51,285 bases of DNA from Nitrospira sp. GTDB taxonomy: Bacteria; Nitrospirota; Nitrospiria; Nitrospirales; Nitrospiraceae. The notes under the pieces were generated by a model. The model had not been told where the DNA came from and searched no databases. It saw only the letters and a program-made list of their open reading frames with translations. Below, in pieces: positions 51,232 through 51,285 of the stretch (its first letter is position 1; every line of letters begins with the position of its first letter). Made by a program: the position numbers and the translations under genes. The DNA is taken from positions 1 to 51,285 of the forward strand of contig JACOEH010000038.1 of the NCBI GenBank assembly GCA_024998685.1, given 5' to 3'.

Positions 51232-51285
51232 CTAGGGCGTGTCATCAGTTGAGCCATATGACCGAGGCGGCGAGATAGATCGCGC
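51232..51285 (-). mobile_element. 3' end of a second IS5-type insertion sequence
   Basis: CTAG at 51232-51235 is followed by the inverted-repeat end GGGCGTGTCATCA. On the minus strand the window edge encodes AIYLAASVIWLN and a TGA stop (51245-51247), the C-terminus of an IS5-type transposase. The element continues outside the window. Its end sequence and tail differ from those at the left edge, so it is a related but separate element, in opposite orientation. Confidence 0.7.

Noticed and set aside
1-51285. tRNA or rRNA genes
   Set aside because: No tRNA cloverleaf signature or rRNA sequence was recognised on either strand by eye; a covariance-model scan would be decisive.

Overview
The window is about 51 kb of moderately GC-rich bacterial chromosome. 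Gene content and protein style fit the genus Nitrospira (phylum Nitrospirota, nitrite-oxidising or comammox bacteria): a full 14-subunit complex I operon with fused nuoCD, a LuxI/LuxR pair, and several DevR/NarL-type two-component genes. The genus is inferred from remembered similarity, not from a search.

Region 1 (1-8.9 kb, defence and accessory island). The left edge is the 3' end of an IS5-type insertion sequence sitting in a type I restriction hsdS gene. Then come an intact-looking AbiEi/AbiEii toxin-antitoxin pair under a cluster of TAAACC operator repeats, an hsdR with a single-base frameshift, a YgjP-type metallopeptidase, and a MORC/MutL-like GHKL ATPase split by an in-frame stop. A PIN toxin/antitoxin pair closes the island. 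Three of the restriction-linked genes are damaged while the toxin-antitoxin genes read through, which suggests a decaying island held by addiction modules.

Region 2 (9-16 kb). uvrA is a compact form lacking the insertion domain, with an apparently leaderless promoter, and it ends inside a 199-bp palindromic element. A secreted CsbD-like protein with a sigma-54-type promoter follows, then a 30-residue membrane peptide, a DUF486 membrane protein and a HerA-like ATPase.

Region 3 (16-26.7 kb, signalling). There is a response regulator whose receiver has lost its phosphorylation residues, a UPF0114 membrane protein, two HisKA_3 kinase/NarL-type regulator pairs, an acyl-homoserine-lactone synthase, a LuxR receptor and a FadL-like outer-membrane protein. 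Two lux-box-like palindromes lie between the second kinase and luxI, so the LuxR product may control both luxI and the kinase/regulator pair.

Region 4 (26.7-34.1 kb). uvrC, a four-helix-bundle gene bracketed by inverted heptamer repeats, a DapF-like protein lacking both catalytic cysteines, a glyoxalase, a GNAT acetyltransferase, a polysaccharide deacetylase, a site-2 protease with CBS domains, and a YihY membrane protein.

Region 5 (34.1-50.9 kb). Complex I is encoded on the minus strand in the order midA-nuoA-B-CD-E-F-G-H-I-J-K-L-M-N. It is led by a homologue of the complex I assembly methyltransferase NDUFAF7, and the leader carries a hairpin followed by a T-run that looks like an intrinsic terminator or attenuator. 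The right edge is the 3' end of a second IS5-type element pointing inward.
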